A DNA stretch of 5,087 nt from Pseudofrankia asymbiotica (GTDB lineage Bacteria > Actinomycetota > Actinomycetes > Frankiales > Frankiaceae), in contig NZ_MOMC01000008.1 in the NCBI RefSeq assembly GCF_001983105.1, forward strand, positions 296,146 through 301,232, written 5' to 3'. Below the pieces are notes generated by a model, which saw nothing but the letters and a program-made list of their open reading frames with translations, ran no database searches and was not told where the DNA came from. Both the position numbers and the translations under genes were made by a program. Of this stretch, positions 4,905 to 5,087 are shown one piece after another. Position 1 is the first letter of the stretch, and each line of letters begins with the position of its first letter.

Positions 4905-5087
4905 ACCGGCGCCCACCCCGCCCATGGCGGTGCCCGCATGCGGAGGTTCGCGAGAATCTTCTCGCGGAGAGGCTCGCGGCGGGTTGGCCGTCGGTCAGCT
5001 GATTGTTGTGAACAGGTCGCCGAGAAACCCGAGCCTGTTGATCGCGTGGCATATGAAATGGAGCGCGGGACGGCCCGTTCTCCTTAC
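4905..5087. other. Palindrome-rich intergenic tail, no convincing gene
   Basis: The stretch holds CCGCC-CAT-GGCGG (4918-4930), the 10-bp palindrome CCGCATGCGG (4934-4943) and CGCGAGAA-TC-TTCTCGCG (4949-4966). AACAGG and CCTGTT (5011-5016, 5034-5039) are also complementary, around a 17-nt gap. The third palindrome begins 44 bp after the regulator's stop codon and may act as its terminator, although no U-tract follows. From about 4980 on the sequence is less GC-rich than the genes. A plus-strand reading from 4924 stays open to the window edge, but its codon use is poor. Confidence 0.45.
4949..4966 (+). terminator. Perfect palindrome after the regulator gene, possible terminator
   Basis: CGCGAGAA and TTCTCGCG flank a 2-nt centre. 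In RNA this would fold as a 7-bp stem with a 4-nt loop. It is the strongest stem downstream of the RsrR-like gene. The near-continuous dyad with its tiny centre would equally suit a protein-binding site for an unseen gene to the right. Confidence 0.4.

Noticed and set aside
4756..5052. Minus-strand reading over the end of the regulator gene
   Set aside because: An Arg-rich shadow opposite a well-supported gene, without a ribosome site near its ATG.
4924..5087. Plus-strand reading open to the right edge
   Set aside because: There is no ribosome site, about one third of codons end in A or T against the GC-rich norm here, it runs through the palindromes, and no motif is recognisable.
1..5087. 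CRISPR array, tRNA or rRNA, insertion sequence or phage genes
   Set aside because: No spaced direct repeats of array type, no tRNA-like cloverleaf, no transposase motif and no terminal inverted repeats with target duplication were seen. All long readings are explained by housekeeping-type genes.

Overview
The window is very GC-rich, with G or C at most third codon positions. The protein families (a Soj-type ParA with a long N-terminal extension, an RsrR-type Rrf2 regulator, a LapA-domain protein with a Pro/Ala-rich head) point to a filamentous or related actinomycete of the Frankia/Streptomyces kind. The genus cannot be fixed from the sequence alone.

Layout from left to right. Positions 1-335 (minus) hold the N-terminal part of a ParA/Soj-family ATPase, cut by the window edge. 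After a 264-bp gap comes a hotdog-fold PaaI-type thioesterase (600-1175, minus). A gap containing a perfect 14-bp hairpin, probably a terminator, separates it from a small two-TM LapA-domain membrane protein (1377-1826, minus). Next is a type II NADH dehydrogenase-like flavoprotein (1989-3431, minus) with an unusual Pro/Ala-rich tail made by a 21-bp tandem repeat. It is followed by an NmrA-like atypical SDR, an NAD(P)-binding protein (3590-4324, minus). A 97-bp divergent control region then leads to the only plus-strand gene, an RsrR-like [2Fe-2S] Rrf2 regulator (4422-4904). The last 183 bp hold short palindromes and no convincing gene.

The most interesting part is the right half. The divergent Rrf2/NmrA pair matches the arrangement described for RsrR and its main target in Streptomyces venezuelae. 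The control region carries a 25-bp inverted repeat with 11-3-11 geometry, plus a lone half-site lying under two back-to-back -35 elements. Residues corresponding to the unusual Glu and His cluster ligands (E8, H12) and three Cys (C90, C106, C110) are present. Residue 9, remembered as a redox-mobile Trp in RsrR, is Ala here. The neighbouring NDH-2 oxidises NADH, so the regulator, the NAD(P)-binding protein and the dehydrogenase may form a small redox or NAD(P)H-balance neighbourhood. The regulatory link to ndh is inference and rests only on a weak half-site match in its leader.
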